Origin: Rouxiella aceris
Lineage (GTDB): Bacteria > Pseudomonadota > Gammaproteobacteria > Enterobacterales > Enterobacteriaceae
DNA length: 64,000 bases
Assembly (NCBI RefSeq): GCF_012933545.1
Contig: NZ_JAADJU010000016.1
Span: forward strand, 55,844 to 119,843
Direction of reading: 5' to 3'
Each line of letters opens with the position of its first letter. Position 1 is the stretch's first letter. Position numbers and translations under genes: made by a program. The notes under the pieces are model-generated. The model saw only the letters and a program-made list of their open reading frames with translations. It was not told the DNA's origin and did not search any database. Shown piece after piece: positions 19,715 through 30,376 of this stretch.

Positions 19715-22096
19715 TTACAGTGCATTTATGCGTTGCAAAAGATCCTGCTTAATCTGCTGCCGTTTAGCCGCATCGTTGGCCAGTTCCGGTTGTTGCTGTA
19801 ACGCCTGATCCAACTTTTCTCCCAGGGTAGGTTGGCCCTGGATCCAGCTAATCGTCGCATCATCCCCGATCACCTGTGCCACCAGCGTGGCCGCTTTTTC
19901 GTAAGTTTGCACATCAATCCACGGGGTATTAAAGCTAAAAGCCGTCGTGGCAGAGATCACCTGCAACGGCACCTCGGCACGAATATCTCTTGAGGATTGG
20001 CCAATACGCAGCGTAAAGCGCCCCGGCTCCAGCACCCAGTCATTTTTGTCACTGTCGTAATAGGAGAAAGCCCGCTTATCCAGGGCGAAGCTGATATTTT
20101 TATGCTGCCCCGCTGCGAGGGATACCTTATGGAAGGCTTTAAGCTCCTGAACAGGACGGTCGAGACGGGATGCATTATCATGCACATACAGTTGCACCAC
20201 TTCTTTTGCGGCGATCCTGGATTTGTTCCACAGGCTGATAGTCACCTCGACCTGCTCTTGCTTGTCGATATTGAAAACCGGGTTCTGCGGATTGATGGTG
20301 CCGTACTCGATGGTGGCGTAAGAAAGACCATGCCCAAAGGGATACATGGGGGCAATCTGCTTGCTATCAAAATAACGATAGCCGACGTAGATCCCTTCGC
20401 CATAGTTGACCGTATGGCTATTACCGGGAAAATTGCCAAAGCTCGGCGTATCTTCATAACGCTTAGGAAAAGTCAGCGGCAGCTTGCCAGACGGATTGAC
20501 TTTGCCGGTAAGAATATCGGCCACCGCATTGCCCGCTTGCTGACCCGGTTGCCAGGTCAGGAGGATGGCATCGGCAAATTTATCCCAGGAAGCCATTTCA
20601 ATCGGCGAGCCGATATTAAGCAGTACCACCACTTTTTTATTCTGCTGATGGAAGGCGGCGGCGACGTTTTCTATCATGGCCAACTCATCGGCATGCATTG
20701 CCATAGAATAGCGGTCAGCGCCCTCTGACGAGTTGCGACCAATAGAAATCAGTGCGATATCACTTTGCTGCGCCGCCCGCGTAATGGCGCTCTGCGCCGC
20801 GTTTTCGTCCAATGGACGGTTATCGATACTGTCGATCAGCGTCAATCCACTATTACGCAGACCCTCTTGCAGATCTACCCTTTGGCGAGGATCGATATTC
20901 ACCTCGGCACTGCCGCCGCCCACAACATAAAAATTACCCACATTTTTGCCAAAGGCGGCAACCCGCGTGGAGGAGACCATGGGCAGCGTCTGTTGCTTAT
21001 TCTTGAGCAGCACCATGGAATCTGCCGCCGCTTCCCGCGCCAGCGCCGAGTGGTTATTTGGCGACGAACCGCGTTGCGCTGACGGATGTTTAAAGGCCTG
21101 AGTTTTAATCAGTACATGCAGAATGTTGGCGATATTTTCGTCGATCTGTTTTTCGCTGATCTCACCGGATTTTAAGGCGGCTAATACCACGTCGTTGGGA
21201 TTACTGTTGCGACGAATAAACGGCGTCTCTTTTTTGGATACTCCGCCTGGCATATTGAGATCGTTACCTGCCAGCAGTGAGCGAACCGGATCGGTGACGC
21301 CATACCAGTCAGACATCACAAAGCCATTGAATTTCCACTGCTTGCGCAAAACCTCTTTTAGCAACCAGGGGTTTTGTGACGCCGGAGTCCCGTTAATGGC
21401 CGGATAGGAACTCATTACCGCCCAGGGCTGGGCATGGGCCATGGCGTATTCAAACCCCGGAAAGTAAATCTCGCGTAGCGCACGGTCGGAAATCAGTTCA
21501 TTGATGGTTTGCCGCCGCGTCTCCTGATTGTTGGCCACAAAGTGTTTTAATACTGCCCCCACCCCCTGCGCCTGCAGGCCATTAATATAGGCAGCGGTAA
21601 TTTGGGCATTGAGTAGCGGATCCTCAGAAAAATATTCAAAATTGCGACCATTGATTGGGCTGCGCTGAATATTGATCGCCGGGCCGAGCATTAAATCGAC
21701 CCCGTAAGCTTTCGCCTCATCGCCAATCGCCCCGGCGACACGATAAATCAGCGCCGGGTCCCAGGTTGCCGACATGGCGGTAGAAACCGGGAAACCGCTA
21801 GCAAAGCGTTTTTCGCCACCAGTGGGACCGGCGCCCAGCCTGACCCCCACCGGGCCATCGGCAAAAACCATCTGCACAATACCCAGACGAGGAATGGCCA
21901 AGGTAGAGCCAGCAGCACCGGCAACATCATTGGCCGCATTCATCCCGGTTCCTGCCACAAATGCGGCTTTTTCCTGCAGGGTCATGGCAGAGATCACGGC
22001 GGGGATCGAGGCCTGGTCTGTTAAGCGCGGCACCGCCAACGCGGAGGAGGAAATGATTGAACAGGCGGCCAGCAGACAAAGTCTATTTATTTTCAT
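19715..22096 (-). CDS. Secreted family 3 glycoside hydrolase (beta-glucosidase type)
   Basis: A 793-residue exported enzyme with a clear signal peptide (MKINRLCLLAACSIISSSALA). The family 3 barrel spans about residues 30-330, with ANNQETRRQTINELISDRALREIYFPGFE, the Lys-His of AVLKHFV, and the nucleophile in GFVMSDWYG. A C-terminal alpha/beta domain follows (VVVLLNIGSPIEM, ILLTWQPGQQAGNAVADILTGKVNPSGKLPLTFPKRYEDTP), then a fibronectin III-like domain and a short tail. The domains suggest exo-acting hydrolysis of beta-glucosides or related xylosides; the exact substrate is not readable. E. coli has aslB/aslA at this point, so it is an accessory gene. Upstream 22097-22290 shows no clear operator. 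Confidence 0.87.
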   Translation of the reverse strand: MKINRLCLLAACSIISSSALAVPRLTDQASIPAVISAMTLQEKAAFVAGTGMNAANDVAGAAGSTLAIPRLGIVQMVFADGPVGVRLGAGPTGGEKRFASGFPVSTAMSATWDPALIYRVAGAIGDEAKAYGVDLMLGPAINIQRSPINGRNFEYFSEDPLLNAQITAAYINGLQAQGVGAVLKHFVANNQETRRQTINELISDRALREIYFPGFEYAMAHAQPWAVMSSYPAINGTPASQNPWLLKEVLRKQWKFNGFVMSDWYGVTDPVRSLLAGNDLNMPGGVSKKETPFIRRNSNPNDVVLAALKSGEISEKQIDENIANILHVLIKTQAFKHPSAQRGSSPNNHSALAREAAADSMVLLKNKQQTLPMVSSTRVAAFGKNVGNFYVVGGGSAEVNIDPRQRVDLQEGLRNSGLTLIDSIDNRPLDENAAQSAITRAAQQSDIALISIGRNSSEGADRYSMAMHADELAMIENVAAAFHQQNKKVVVLLNIGSPIEMASWDKFADAILLTWQPGQQAGNAVADILTGKVNPSGKLPLTFPKRYEDTPSFGNFPGNSHTVNYGEGIYVGYRYFDSKQIAPMYPFGHGLSYATIEYGTINPQNPVFNIDKQEQVEVTISLWNKSRIAAKEVVQLYVHDNASRLDRPVQELKAFHKVSLAAGQHKNISFALDKRAFSYYDSDKNDWVLEPGRFTLRIGQSSRDIRAEVPLQVISATTAFSFNTPWIDVQTYEKAATLVAQVIGDDATISWIQGQPTLGEKLDQALQQQPELANDAAKRQQIKQDLLQRINAL

Positions 22097-22290
22097 ACGC
22101 GTTATTCCCTGGTGTTGTACTTCAATTTTATGAAATACAAAAGATTCCGTTCTTATGAACCCGGGATTTATAACGTTTTCGTGCTGAGGATTTCAGTGAT
22201 CCAGCGCCCAGCAAAAGGACGCATTTAGAAAAGAACTGTCAGTTTCAGAAAAAACAAAAGTGCGCCGCGTGCAGGATCGCCAAAATAGAA

Positions 22291-22322
22291 AAACAAAAAG
22301 CCCCGCATTGCTGCGGGGCTTT
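22291..22322 (-). terminator. tRNA operon terminator hairpin, distal duplicate
   Basis: A 32-bp segment identical to 22448-22479. It contains the hairpin GCCCCGC-ATTGCT-GCGGGGC flanked by A-rich sequence, giving a T-run when read on the minus strand. With the other copy it brackets the 115-bp inverted-repeat element. Confidence 0.85.
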
Positions 22323-22330
22323 CAGACTGC

Positions 22331-22445
22331 TGACAAAGTCCGTTATTAGGGAGAGTGCACCGTTGGGGTCGTAGCGGGCTTGCCCGCCGGAGCGCCCCTA
22401 GGTGTGCTATGCCCGGGTATCTCGATCATCAAGACGACTTTATCA
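22331..22445. repeat. 115-bp terminal-inverted-repeat element, copy 1
   Basis: The element begins TGACAAAGTC and ends GACTTTATCA; copy 2 ends GACTTTGTCA, which makes a perfect 10-bp inverted repeat. Apart from that one base, copies 1 and 2 are identical over 115 bp. The interior has the perfect hairpin GCGGGC-TT-GCCCGC and outer complementary GGGG/CCCC stretches, so the unit can fold into a long stem. The 5' flank CAGACTGC and 3' flank TCAAA are also nearly shared with copy 2 and may belong to the unit. It is inserted in the terminator of the tRNA operon, whose hairpin is duplicated on both sides. There is no coding capacity, so it would be non-autonomous. Confidence 0.85.
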
Positions 22446-22447
22446 TC

Positions 22448-22479
22448 AAACAAAAAGCCCCGCATTGCTGCGGGGCTTT
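22448..22479 (-). terminator. tRNA operon terminator hairpin, proximal duplicate
   Basis: Duplicate of 22291-22322, directly after proM. On the minus strand the GCCCCGC/GCGGGGC stem is followed by TTTTTGTTT, so it is a full intrinsic terminator for the argX-hisR-leuT-proM transcript before the element is reached. Confidence 0.88.
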
Positions 22480-22489
22480 TTGTTTGAAT

Positions 22490-22566
22490 TGGTCGGCGAG
22501 AGAGGATTCGAACCTCCGACCCACTGGTCCCAAACCAGTTGCGCTACCAAGCTGCGCTACTCGCCG
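22490..22566 (-). tRNA. proM: tRNA-Pro (TGG)
   Basis: 77 bases including an encoded CCA. The anticodon stem CTGGT-TTGGGAC-ACCAG-type loop gives anticodon TGG. The T-arm GGTTCGAATCC and acceptor CGGCGAG pair normally. It is last in the four-tRNA operon, as in E. coli. Confidence 0.97.
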
Positions 22567-22628
22567 ATGTACTGCTTTTACAACCTGTTGTTCTGCTATC
22601 GTTTCATAGCTTGCCAAATCATTTTGCG

Positions 22629-22715
22629 TGGTGCGAAGAGAGGGACTTGAACCCTCACGTCCGTAAGAACACTAACACCTGAAGCTAGCGCGTCTACCAA
22701 TTCCGCCACCTTCGC
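22629..22715 (-). tRNA. leuT: tRNA-Leu (CAG)
   Basis: 87 bases with encoded CCA. It has the long variable arm typical of leucine tRNAs and anticodon CAG in GCTTCAGGT. The acceptor GCGAAGG pairs with the 3' strand. Confidence 0.97.
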
Positions 22716-22763
22716 ACTGTCACAAAATATTCGGTCTTTCTCAACACTTTCAAGGTAAGAAAG

Positions 22764-22840
22764 TGGGGTGGCTAATGGGGCTCGAACCCACGACAACTGG
22801 AATCACAATCCAGGGCTCTACCAACTGAGCTATAGCCACC
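22764..22840 (-). tRNA. hisR: tRNA-His (GTG)
   Basis: 77 bases with encoded CCA. Anticodon GTG in GGATTGTGATTCC; acceptor GGTGGCTA. The extra 5' G typical of histidine tRNA is present. Confidence 0.97.
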
Positions 22841-22904
22841 ATTGCTACTTCTTCACGTACAGAAACTACCACCGCAACTCTTGCGCAAAACTGACCGAAA
22901 TCAA

Positions 22905-22981
<77 letters not shown>

Positions 22982-23002
22982 GTAGCGCCGTTGCGGGTGG
23001 GG

Positions 23003-23031
23003 ATACTACGGTTTTAATGCCATGCTGTCTA
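23003..23031 (-). promoter_or_regulatory. Promoter of the argX-hisR-leuT-proM operon
   Basis: On the minus strand TAGACA and TAGTAT are separated by 17 bp, followed by a GC-rich stretch (CCCCACCCGC). A GC-rich discriminator is characteristic of stringently controlled stable-RNA promoters. The argX gene begins about 20 bp further on. Confidence 0.7.
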
Positions 23032-23135
23032 GTGCTTTTTAAAGGAAATGTTGCGTTTGATTACGCTTTGTCCATTATGCGCTAAAAGTAGGCATCTCAC
23101 CCTTCCCCACCCTGTCTATTAACGGATCCGATTGA

Positions 23136-24509
23136 TTATTGGCTACGACGGTTCATGCCCAGCGCCAGGTAAATCACCGAAACGGCAGCGATAAAAATGC
23201 CGCCAACCAGCAAAGAAACCCGGGTATCGTCATTCATTGCCATCCCCACCAACACACACAGCAAGAAAGCCAGGGTCAGATAGTTGGTATAAGGGAACAG
23301 AATGGATTTAAACGGATGACTGGCCAGCGCAGCGCGATGAGCTTCACGAAAACGCAGTTGGCTAATCAGCACCACAAACCACGGCACCATACCCGGTAAT
23401 ACGCTGGCGCTGTAGACATAGACAAACACCTGCTCTGGGTTGGGGATCACATAATTAAGGCATGAGCCGACCAGCAGACAGAGTATGGTGACGGCAATAC
23501 CGTACACCGGCACACCGCTGGCTGATACCTTGGCTAAACAGGCCGGCAACTGACGGTTGTTGGCCAGGGCATAGAGCATACGTCCACAGCTGTACATACC
23601 GCTGTTACAACCAGAAAGCGCAGCGGTCAGCACCACAAAGTTGATAATACCTGCCGCAGCAGTAATACCGACTTTGGCGAAGGTCAGCACAAACGGGCTA
23701 CCGTGGGTGCCCATTTCATTCCATGGGAAGATGGTGATGATAACAAAAATGGCACCGACGTAAAAAATCAGGATGCGCCATAAGATGTTGTTGATGGCAC
23801 GCTTAAGGGTGACCTGCGGGTTTTTGGCTTCACCGGCGGTGATACCGACCAGTTCGACCCCCTGATAAGACGCCACCACAATACAGAGTGCAAACAAAAA
23901 GCCTTTCCAGCCACCGGCAAAAAATCCGCCGTGTACGGTCAGGTTTTCAAAGCCAATCGCCTGACCATGGTTGCCAAGGCCAAAGAAAATGACCGCCACA
24001 CCGACAACAATCATCACGATAATGGTGGTGATTTTGATCAGCGCAAACCAGAACTCCATTTCGCCATACAGCTTGACCGCCGCCATATTGGCGCTGGCAA
24101 CGATAGCCACGGCAATCAGCGCCGGGATCCATTGCGGTAGCTCAGGGAACCAGTATTGGGCATAAACCCCAATGGCGGTGATTTCTGATATGCCCACGGC
24201 TATCCACATAAACCAGTAGCTCCAGGCGGTCAGATAACCGAAATAGGGGCCAAGGTATTTATGGGCATAAACGGCAAAAGAACCGGCTACCGGCTCAAGA
24301 TGCAGCATCTCGCCCATGGAACGCATAATAAAGAAGACAAAAACCCCGGCCAAAATATAAGCCAGCAATACCGAGGGACCGGCCCACTTAAGCGTGCTGG
24401 CTGCGCCCATAAACAGTCCAACGCCAATAGTCCCACCCAGGGCTATCAGTTCGATATGACGGGCTTCCAAACCCCGATGGAGTCCCTTTTTCTCTTCGCT
24501 ACTTGACAT
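23136..24509 (-). CDS. thrP: Threonine/serine:H+ symporter ThrP (YifK)
   Basis: A 457-residue inner-membrane amino-acid permease of the APC superfamily with twelve predicted helices. The N-terminal segment [40 protein letters not shown] contains the substrate-binding GGTIGVGLF turn of the family, and [20 protein letters not shown] follows TM6. In E. coli ThrP (YifK) takes up threonine and serine and is controlled by Lrp and GcvB. It lies between the tRNA operon and wecG on the same strand, its E. coli position. The 282-bp region upstream has a perfect TTCCGGG/CCCGGAA hairpin at 24548-24564 but no other signal I can identify. Confidence 0.92.
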   Translation of the reverse strand: MSSSEEKKGLHRGLEARHIELIALGGTIGVGLFMGAASTLKWAGPSVLLAYILAGVFVFFIMRSMGEMLHLEPVAGSFAVYAHKYLGPYFGYLTAWSYWFMWIAVGISEITAIGVYAQYWFPELPQWIPALIAVAIVASANMAAVKLYGEMEFWFALIKITTIIVMIVVGVAVIFFGLGNHGQAIGFENLTVHGGFFAGGWKGFLFALCIVVASYQGVELVGITAGEAKNPQVTLKRAINNILWRILIFYVGAIFVIITIFPWNEMGTHGSPFVLTFAKVGITAAAGIINFVVLTAALSGCNSGMYSCGRMLYALANNRQLPACLAKVSASGVPVYGIAVTILCLLVGSCLNYVIPNPEQVFVYVYSASVLPGMVPWFVVLISQLRFREAHRAALASHPFKSILFPYTNYLTLAFLLCVLVGMAMNDDTRVSLLVGGIFIAAVSVIYLALGMNRRSQ

Positions 24510-24791
24510 AAATCCTCTGTTTCTCAGTTTGTTGTGCTTGCTCTTTTTTCCGGGTTGCCCGGAATATTATTGTTATGGCCCACGGTAAGGGCTGTTATAC
24601 CCAGGTCATGTCAGCCGCATCGAGATATGCCAGTGCCACGACCGAGGGGATAAAACGGGCGGTATGGTTTCGTATTTTGCCGTCAGTTGCAAACAGGATT
24701 ACGCAAATTAATGGATCAGCGGAAAATATAAGCGAAACAATGGCGAGAGAGGATTAGCGGCCCGGGGATTTTCCGGACCAGGCAGAGTAGC

Positions 24792-25529
24792 TTACAGGCG
24801 ACGCGTCAGGTAATAGAACAGATATTTGAGCAGCTTAAGCTGACGTGGCAGGCGAGCAGGTTGATGCAACAAACGATAAAACCACTCCAGTCCCCAGCGC
24901 TGCCAGATTTTGGGGGCGCGCTTAACCACGCCAACAAACACATCATAGGTGCCGCCAACGCCCATATATAAAGCTTCGGGGTAGATTTTACGGCAATCGT
25001 GCATCAGGATCTCCTGACGCGGCGAGCCCATGGCGACGGTAACAATCCTGGCGCCACTGGCCTTGACCCGCTCGAACAGCGACTCACGCTGGTCAGGCAT
25101 AAAATAACCGTTCTGGCTGCCGACAATATTGACTTTCCAGCGCGCCCGCAGCTGTGACTCGGTCTGCGCCAGCACGCTTTGTTGTCCGCCAATCAGAAAC
25201 ACCGGTGTTCCCAGTTGCCCTGCGCGCTGCATGATCTCTTCCCACAGGTCGGCACCGGTCACCCGCTCGACCTGCGCCTGGGGATATTTGCGCTCAATCG
25301 ATCTGACAATGCTGATGCCGTCGGCATATTTATAGTCGGCTTCCTTGATCAGCGCCCGTAATTGGGCATCGTTCTCTGCCGCCAGCACTTTCTCGGCATT
25401 AATGGCGATTAAGGTTCCGCTTTTGACTTCATGCTCGCTAATCAGATGATCAAGGCATTGCGCCATATTACGAAATCCCCGCAAATCTATACCACGAATG
25501 CTATAGCTGGGGATGGGAGTTGCACTCAT
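24792..25529 (-). CDS. wecG: UDP-ManNAcA transferase WecG (lipid II ECA synthesis)
   Basis: WecG transfers N-acetyl-mannosaminuronic acid to GlcNAc-PP-undecaprenol, the second step of the ECA repeat unit. The 245-residue product belongs to the WecG/TagA/CpsF family. It shows [49 protein letters not shown] and [13 protein letters not shown] in order, ending in basic amphipathic helices that anchor such enzymes to the membrane. It overlaps wzyE by 4 bp (ATGA) and is the last gene of the ECA operon. Confidence 0.96.
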   Translation of the reverse strand: MSATPIPSYSIRGIDLRGFRNMAQCLDHLISEHEVKSGTLIAINAEKVLAAENDAQLRALIKEADYKYADGISIVRSIERKYPQAQVERVTGADLWEEIMQRAGQLGTPVFLIGGQQSVLAQTESQLRARWKVNIVGSQNGYFMPDQRESLFERVKASGARIVTVAMGSPRQEILMHDCRKIYPEALYMGVGGTYDVFVGVVKRAPKIWQRWGLEWFYRLLHQPARLPRQLKLLKYLFYYLTRRL

Positions 25530-26911
25530 TGTTTTCCTTTATCGCGCGCGTACGGCTCTGTCGCGATCGGCGCATCCATCTCGGGCAATCGGGCAGAACG
25601 CACTCTTATTAATCCGGCTCGATCAAATAACCAATACAACAGTTTGGCGACGAGCAGACAAAGGCCAAAAACCACCGCAAAAAACAGCAGCCGTGAAAAG
25701 AAGGCATCCACACCTTCTCGGGCCAAGACAATCATATTGAAGACGGCACCGAAACAAAAGCTTTGCAGGATCGCCCCTTTATAAGGGTTAAGGCTGTTTT
25801 TTCCCAGGGCGTAGAGCCAGTCAAACCATTTGATAATCAAGCCGACCGCCACGGCACCGAGGGCAATAAACCACACGCCGCCCATCACCACCAGCGAGCC
25901 AATCAGCGTCGGTGATATCGCCAACCCCGAATGATTGTCCAACAGGTCCCAGGTGAAGTAGTTGGCGGTATTGAGCACCGCTGCCGGTCGGCCAGGCCAC
26001 AGCCAGGCGGGAATAAACACGTAAAAATCACGAATAATCGGTGCCAGCCCCTGAAAGCTGATCTTGTCATAGTTTTGCAGTAACAGGGCGAGATTTTCCC
26101 ACGGCGAAAAGGTATCGCGGGTCAGATAGAGGAAGGTATAAAAGGCTTCCGGGCCGCTAACGTCGAGGTTATAGCGTTTGAGCGCCAGCCAGAACATGGC
26201 CAATATTCCCATCACTCCGGCGACCAACAACATCCACAGGGTGATCCAGCCACGGATAATGCCAATAAACAAAAACAGTGCAAAAGCGATAATGATATTG
26301 GCCCGGGTACCGCCAACAATCATGTAAGTCAGCAGACCAAACCCCAGAGTGGTAGCCAGAAACATCAACCAGCCGCGGCTGTTCTGGCGTAAAAAATAGA
26401 CCACCAGCATCGCCGGTATAAAGAAGTAAAAGAAACGCTTAAGGGCCACCGCAGAAACAGTGCTGGAAAAAATCTGGCTATAGGACGTCAGAGTAAACAG
26501 CAAAAAGCCGTTGTGCATAAAGAAGATCGCCAGCGTCACCCAGGCCACCAGCGCCATCAGTAGCCAACTGAGGTGGGTTTCTACCCGGTTCATGGTAAAG
26601 AGCTCGCGAGCGGGGCCTTGCCGGGGTTTGCGCAAACGCGTTTTATAGGCCACATAATAGAGAGCATAAAAACAGGTGGCGGAGAGCATCGCTTGCAGCA
26701 AATAGGCCGCGGGTACCACGTTAACGTCAAATTCAAACACCAACAGACAGGTCAGTGGAAAGCCGAAGTAAAAGGTCAGCAGATAGAGCACGGAAAAAAA
26801 CAGGTTAAAGCTAAACCTCACCCGCCGGAACTCCCGGTAGGTCAGGGTCAAAATAAACAGCAGCGACAAGGCGTAGACAACGCTCAATCCACCGAACTGT
26901 GCCAGCGTCAT
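25526..26911 (-). CDS. wzyE: ECA polymerase WzyE
   Basis: WzyE polymerises ECA trisaccharide repeats in the periplasmic face of the inner membrane, with chain length set by WzzE. The 461-residue product has about eleven hydrophobic segments and the conserved [27 protein letters not shown] near the N-terminus. The start at 26911 ([10 protein letters not shown]) matches E. coli and overlaps the wecF stop by 4 bp; the frame is open 13 codons further. Polymerases are poorly conserved, but this one is clearly the ECA type. Confidence 0.95.
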   Translation of the reverse strand: MTLAQFGGLSVVYALSLLFILTLTYREFRRVRFSFNLFFSVLYLLTFYFGFPLTCLLVFEFDVNVVPAAYLLQAMLSATCFYALYYVAYKTRLRKPRQGPARELFTMNRVETHLSWLLMALVAWVTLAIFFMHNGFLLFTLTSYSQIFSSTVSAVALKRFFYFFIPAMLVVYFLRQNSRGWLMFLATTLGFGLLTYMIVGGTRANIIIAFALFLFIGIIRGWITLWMLLVAGVMGILAMFWLALKRYNLDVSGPEAFYTFLYLTRDTFSPWENLALLLQNYDKISFQGLAPIIRDFYVFIPAWLWPGRPAAVLNTANYFTWDLLDNHSGLAISPTLIGSLVVMGGVWFIALGAVAVGLIIKWFDWLYALGKNSLNPYKGAILQSFCFGAVFNMIVLAREGVDAFFSRLLFFAVVFGLCLLVAKLLYWLFDRAGLIRVRSARLPEMDAPIATEPYARDKGKQ

Positions 26912-27993
26912 AATGCCACTCCCGCAGCCGTTGCTAATGCTTGTACCCAACCCTGAATATAGTTCGGGCTAAAGAACAGAATATTCTGGCGATCGGCGTT
27001 GAGCAATTGACGGCGCGCCTCCACCAGCGTCGCGGCATCAAGCTCGTCCCCGTAAAATAGCACCGGTAGCTGCTGTTCGGCCATATCTTGCCAGAAGGGA
27101 TTTTTGCGACTTAAGACAAAGGGCACACCAAACTGGATCAGCAGGCAAAGGGTGCCAATCCCCTGCTGGCGGTCAAAGATAAAATAACCGACGGCGCAGC
27201 TTTTCAACATCTGCAAATAGTCACCAAAAGCCATCGATTCGGTGAGGAGTTGTACGTTCTGCGCCGGGAACAGCGCCAGGGCTTGCTGCCTGACCCGGGC
27301 GATATAGGACTGATTATTTTCCGGGTAACCCATCGGGATCACCACTTCTAACTCGCTGCCCCACTGTTGATGCAGGGCACGCAAAGCCTCGATATGACGA
27401 TTACTGGCATCCCCGGAGTTGCCCACCAGCACCCGTGGTCGGCCTGCGGGCGGCGGTGTATCGGCGGGGAGGGTCAGCGCGGGATCCATCCGCGTCGGAA
27501 AGTAGAGCAATGATGCTGGCACCTGCGGATGACGCTGTTGGTAGAAGGCAAGATCGCCACGAGTGGCAAAAATATGCCCCACCCATCCCTGCGCCAGACG
27601 GCGAAGCCAGTAAAACAGCCGATACTTCAGGCCGCTGGCGGTTTCATAGAGATCGGCCCCCCAAACATGCCATAGCGCTTGCCGGGGTTTGATTTTGCCG
27701 CTAAGCAGCGCCAACCAAATGGCGGCATTAAACTGCCCATGGAAAAAGAAACGGCACTGCCTGTCGGCCTGCGCTTTGGCGACCACCGCCTGCGCCAGCG
27801 ATTTTCTGTCGGCAAATACCGCAATCTCCAGAGGGTGAAAGGCGCTAAACGCCTGCGGATCGCGGCTGACCACCATAAAATGCCGCACCTGCTCGGCGGG
27901 GATATGGTTCAGCAACACCTCATTAAAGAAGCGCAACAGAGTCTGGTTATGGTGTGGGATATCAGATCCCAGAACGTGGATCAGCCTGGTCAT
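26908..27993 (-). CDS. wecF: Fuc4NAc transferase WecF
   Basis: WecF adds 4-acetamido-4,6-dideoxy-galactose to lipid II to complete the ECA trisaccharide (lipid III). The 361-residue product (GT56 family) starts [20 protein letters not shown]. It contains [33 protein letters not shown] and YFPTRMDP, all family hallmarks. An upstream in-frame ATG at 28104 lies inside wzxE and is not used; the start at 27993 overlaps the wzxE stop by 4 bp (ATGA). Confidence 0.96.
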   Translation of the reverse strand: MTRLIHVLGSDIPHHNQTLLRFFNEVLLNHIPAEQVRHFMVVSRDPQAFSAFHPLEIAVFADRKSLAQAVVAKAQADRQCRFFFHGQFNAAIWLALLSGKIKPRQALWHVWGADLYETASGLKYRLFYWLRRLAQGWVGHIFATRGDLAFYQQRHPQVPASLLYFPTRMDPALTLPADTPPPAGRPRVLVGNSGDASNRHIEALRALHQQWGSELEVVIPMGYPENNQSYIARVRQQALALFPAQNVQLLTESMAFGDYLQMLKSCAVGYFIFDRQQGIGTLCLLIQFGVPFVLSRKNPFWQDMAEQQLPVLFYGDELDAATLVEARRQLLNADRQNILFFSPNYIQGWVQALATAAGVAL

Positions 27994-29240
27994 GCTCGCC
28001 TGCAGTAAATAACAAAAATGATAGCGCACAGGGCAAAATAAATAATATAGGTGGCCATATAAGCCTGTGCCGCTCCCAGTGCGCCATGAAGTGGGATCAA
28101 CCAATGAGAAAACAGCGTTAACATAAGAAACTGGCTGATCTCGGTCAGCAGGTAAAAGCGCAGCGAAGCCTTGGCGATCACCAGGTAACCAAAAATATAG
28201 GCGCTGACTTTTAGCACATCCCCCACCAGTTGCCAGGCGAAAAGATCGCGCATGGCGCTGAACTGCGCGGTAAACAGCAGGCTAATGGCCAGGTCCCGCA
28301 GCAGCCAGACCGTAAAGCTGGCAGCGGCCACCACCGGCAATACAAATTTCAAGGCGTTGACGATCTCGCGGGCTATCTGCTCTTTACGCTGTAGTCGGGC
28401 CAGCGTCGGCAGTAAATAGACGCTAAAGGAGGCGGTGATAAACTGCAGGTAGGCATCGGAAATACTACTGACCCCCTGCCAAATCCCCACCGCCTGCCAA
28501 CCGTCGTGCGCGGCCAGCAGATTACGCATCATCACGTAGGCCACCGGCAGCGTCACTGAGGTGATCACCGCCATTAGAGTAAATTTGGCCAATTGACGGG
28601 CAATGGCCGCGTCCCATCCCGGCTTCAGCCAGCGCAGCGAAAAAGTCGGATGGCGCAACAGCCTAAACCCGGCGGGGATCACTACCAGCGCAGGCACCAG
28701 CGCAAAACCGGCCAGCGCGCCGCGATAGCCACCGAGGGTAAAACAGAGCCAATAGGCCAGCAAGCCGATCAGGCTGCCGCCGATCACCGCCAGCGCATTG
28801 CCTCGCGCATCACGATAGCCTTTTAAAATCGCCTGAAACAGATTGGCATAGGCGATCCCCATCTGGATAAAGGCTACTGCCCGCACCACGGTCTGATAAT
28901 CAGGGTGACCAAATAACAGCACACTGACAGGGGCGGCAGCGCCGAGCAACAGCACTGCCAACAGGGTGGAGAAAACCAGGATCAGCGTCGAGGCTGTCGC
29001 CAAAGCCGCTTTTAATTTTGGCGGCTGCTGCTGGTACTCGGCGACATATTTGGTGACGCCGTTAAATATCCCCGCTCCGGAAAGCACGCCCAGCACAGTG
29101 ATCAACTGACGAAAATTACCCGCCTGACCGACACCGCCGGGACCAAAGGCAACGGCCAGTAATTTGACCACCAGCAACCCGGCTGCAATTTTTATCAGCG
29201 TAGAAGCGGCGGTCCAGAGTGATGCTTTCGCCAGCGACAT
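27990..29240 (-). CDS. wzxE: ECA lipid III flippase WzxE
   Basis: WzxE flips undecaprenyl-PP-trisaccharide across the inner membrane. The 416-residue product is a MATE/MOP-superfamily polysaccharide exporter with about twelve transmembrane helices. Its N-terminus, [28 protein letters not shown], and [15 protein letters not shown] are typical. It starts one base after the wecE stop and overlaps wecF by 4 bp. Confidence 0.95.
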   Translation of the reverse strand: MSLAKASLWTAASTLIKIAAGLLVVKLLAVAFGPGGVGQAGNFRQLITVLGVLSGAGIFNGVTKYVAEYQQQPPKLKAALATASTLILVFSTLLAVLLLGAAAPVSVLLFGHPDYQTVVRAVAFIQMGIAYANLFQAILKGYRDARGNALAVIGGSLIGLLAYWLCFTLGGYRGALAGFALVPALVVIPAGFRLLRHPTFSLRWLKPGWDAAIARQLAKFTLMAVITSVTLPVAYVMMRNLLAAHDGWQAVGIWQGVSSISDAYLQFITASFSVYLLPTLARLQRKEQIAREIVNALKFVLPVVAAASFTVWLLRDLAISLLFTAQFSAMRDLFAWQLVGDVLKVSAYIFGYLVIAKASLRFYLLTEISQFLMLTLFSHWLIPLHGALGAAQAYMATYIIYFALCAIIFVIYCRRA

Positions 29241-29241
29241 A

Positions 29242-30372
29242 TCAGGCGAAAAAACTCAGCAGCGTGGTAATCACCGTTTTCTGCATCACATCACTCATAT
29301 TGTAAAACAGTGGCAGTCGCACCAGTCGACTGCTTTCCTGGCTGGTATAGATGTCCTGGCCACAGAAACGGCCAAAGTTCTGGCCCGCCGGGGAGGAGTG
29401 CAACGGGATATAGTGGAATACGGTGAGGATCTCCGCCTCTTTCATATAACTGATCAAGGCATCGCGCGTCTCGACGTTGGGCAGCCGGATATAAAACATA
29501 TGTCCATTGTGCGTACAGTGAGGCGCCAGCGTCGGCAACAGTAAATATCCGCCGTCCTGTAAAGGCTGCAATGCGCGTTGATACTGTTTCCACAGGCCCA
29601 GACGATGCTGATTGATTTCCTGCGCCACCTGCAACTGAGCCCACAGATAGGCCGCCTGCAGATCCGACATCAGATAGCTGGAGCCAATATCACGCCAGGT
29701 ATATTTATCCACCTGACCGCGAAAGAACTGGCTACGGTTGGTGCCTTTTTCGCGGATGATCTCGGCACGCTCCACCAGCGCCGGGTCGTTAATCAGGGTT
29801 GCCCCTCCCTCGCCACCGGCGGTGTAGTTTTTGGTTTCGTGAAAACTAAAGCAGCCGATATGGCCAATCGTCCCCAACGCCCGCCCTTTATAGGTCGACA
29901 TCACTCCCTGCGCCGCATCCTCCACCACATAGAGATGATGCTTTTCGGCAAGCTGCATAATGACGTCCATCTCACAGGCAACGCCGGCGTAGTGCACCGC
30001 CACAATCGCCCGCGTTTTGTCGGTAATGGCCGCTTCAATCAGGGTTTCATCCATATTCATGGTGTCGGGGCGAATATCGACAAAGACAATGTGCGCGCCA
30101 CGCAGCACAAAGGCGTTGGCGGTGGAGACAAAGGTATAGCTGGGCATAATCACTTCATCGCCCGCCTGGATATTCAGCAAGATGGCCGCCATCTCAAGGG
30201 ACGCGGTACAGGATGGCGTCAGCAACACTTTCGGGCTGTGGAAGTTTTTCTCAAACCACTGTTGGCAGCGGCGGGTAAATCCGCCGTCGCCGCAAAGCTT
30301 GCCGCTGCCCATCGCTTGCTGCATATAGTCCAGTTCGCTGCCAACAATCGGCGGGGAGTTAAAGGGGATCAT
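29242..30372 (-). CDS. wecE: dTDP-4-amino-4,6-dideoxygalactose transaminase WecE
   Basis: WecE converts dTDP-4-keto-6-deoxyglucose to dTDP-Fuc4N with PLP and glutamate. The 376-residue product is a DegT/DnrJ/EryC1-family aminotransferase with TPSCTASLEMAAILL, VVEDAAQGVMS and the PLP-binding Lys in SFHETKNYTAGGEGGA near residue 180. Its substrate needs RffG and RffH, whose genes normally stand just upstream of wecD but are absent here. It lies 4 bp after wecD. Confidence 0.97.
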   Translation of the reverse strand: MIPFNSPPIVGSELDYMQQAMGSGKLCGDGGFTRRCQQWFEKNFHSPKVLLTPSCTASLEMAAILLNIQAGDEVIMPSYTFVSTANAFVLRGAHIVFVDIRPDTMNMDETLIEAAITDKTRAIVAVHYAGVACEMDVIMQLAEKHHLYVVEDAAQGVMSTYKGRALGTIGHIGCFSFHETKNYTAGGEGGATLINDPALVERAEIIREKGTNRSQFFRGQVDKYTWRDIGSSYLMSDLQAAYLWAQLQVAQEINQHRLGLWKQYQRALQPLQDGGYLLLPTLAPHCTHNGHMFYIRLPNVETRDALISYMKEAEILTVFHYIPLHSSPAGQNFGRFCGQDIYTSQESSRLVRLPLFYNMSDVMQKTVITTLLSFFA

Positions 30373-30376
30373 AATA

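Noticed and set aside
22331..22445. 115-bp element as a small RNA gene or tRNA-like gene
   Set aside because: It has no promoter-like sequence and no tRNA arms, and its near-identical second copy in another terminator is better explained as a repeat.
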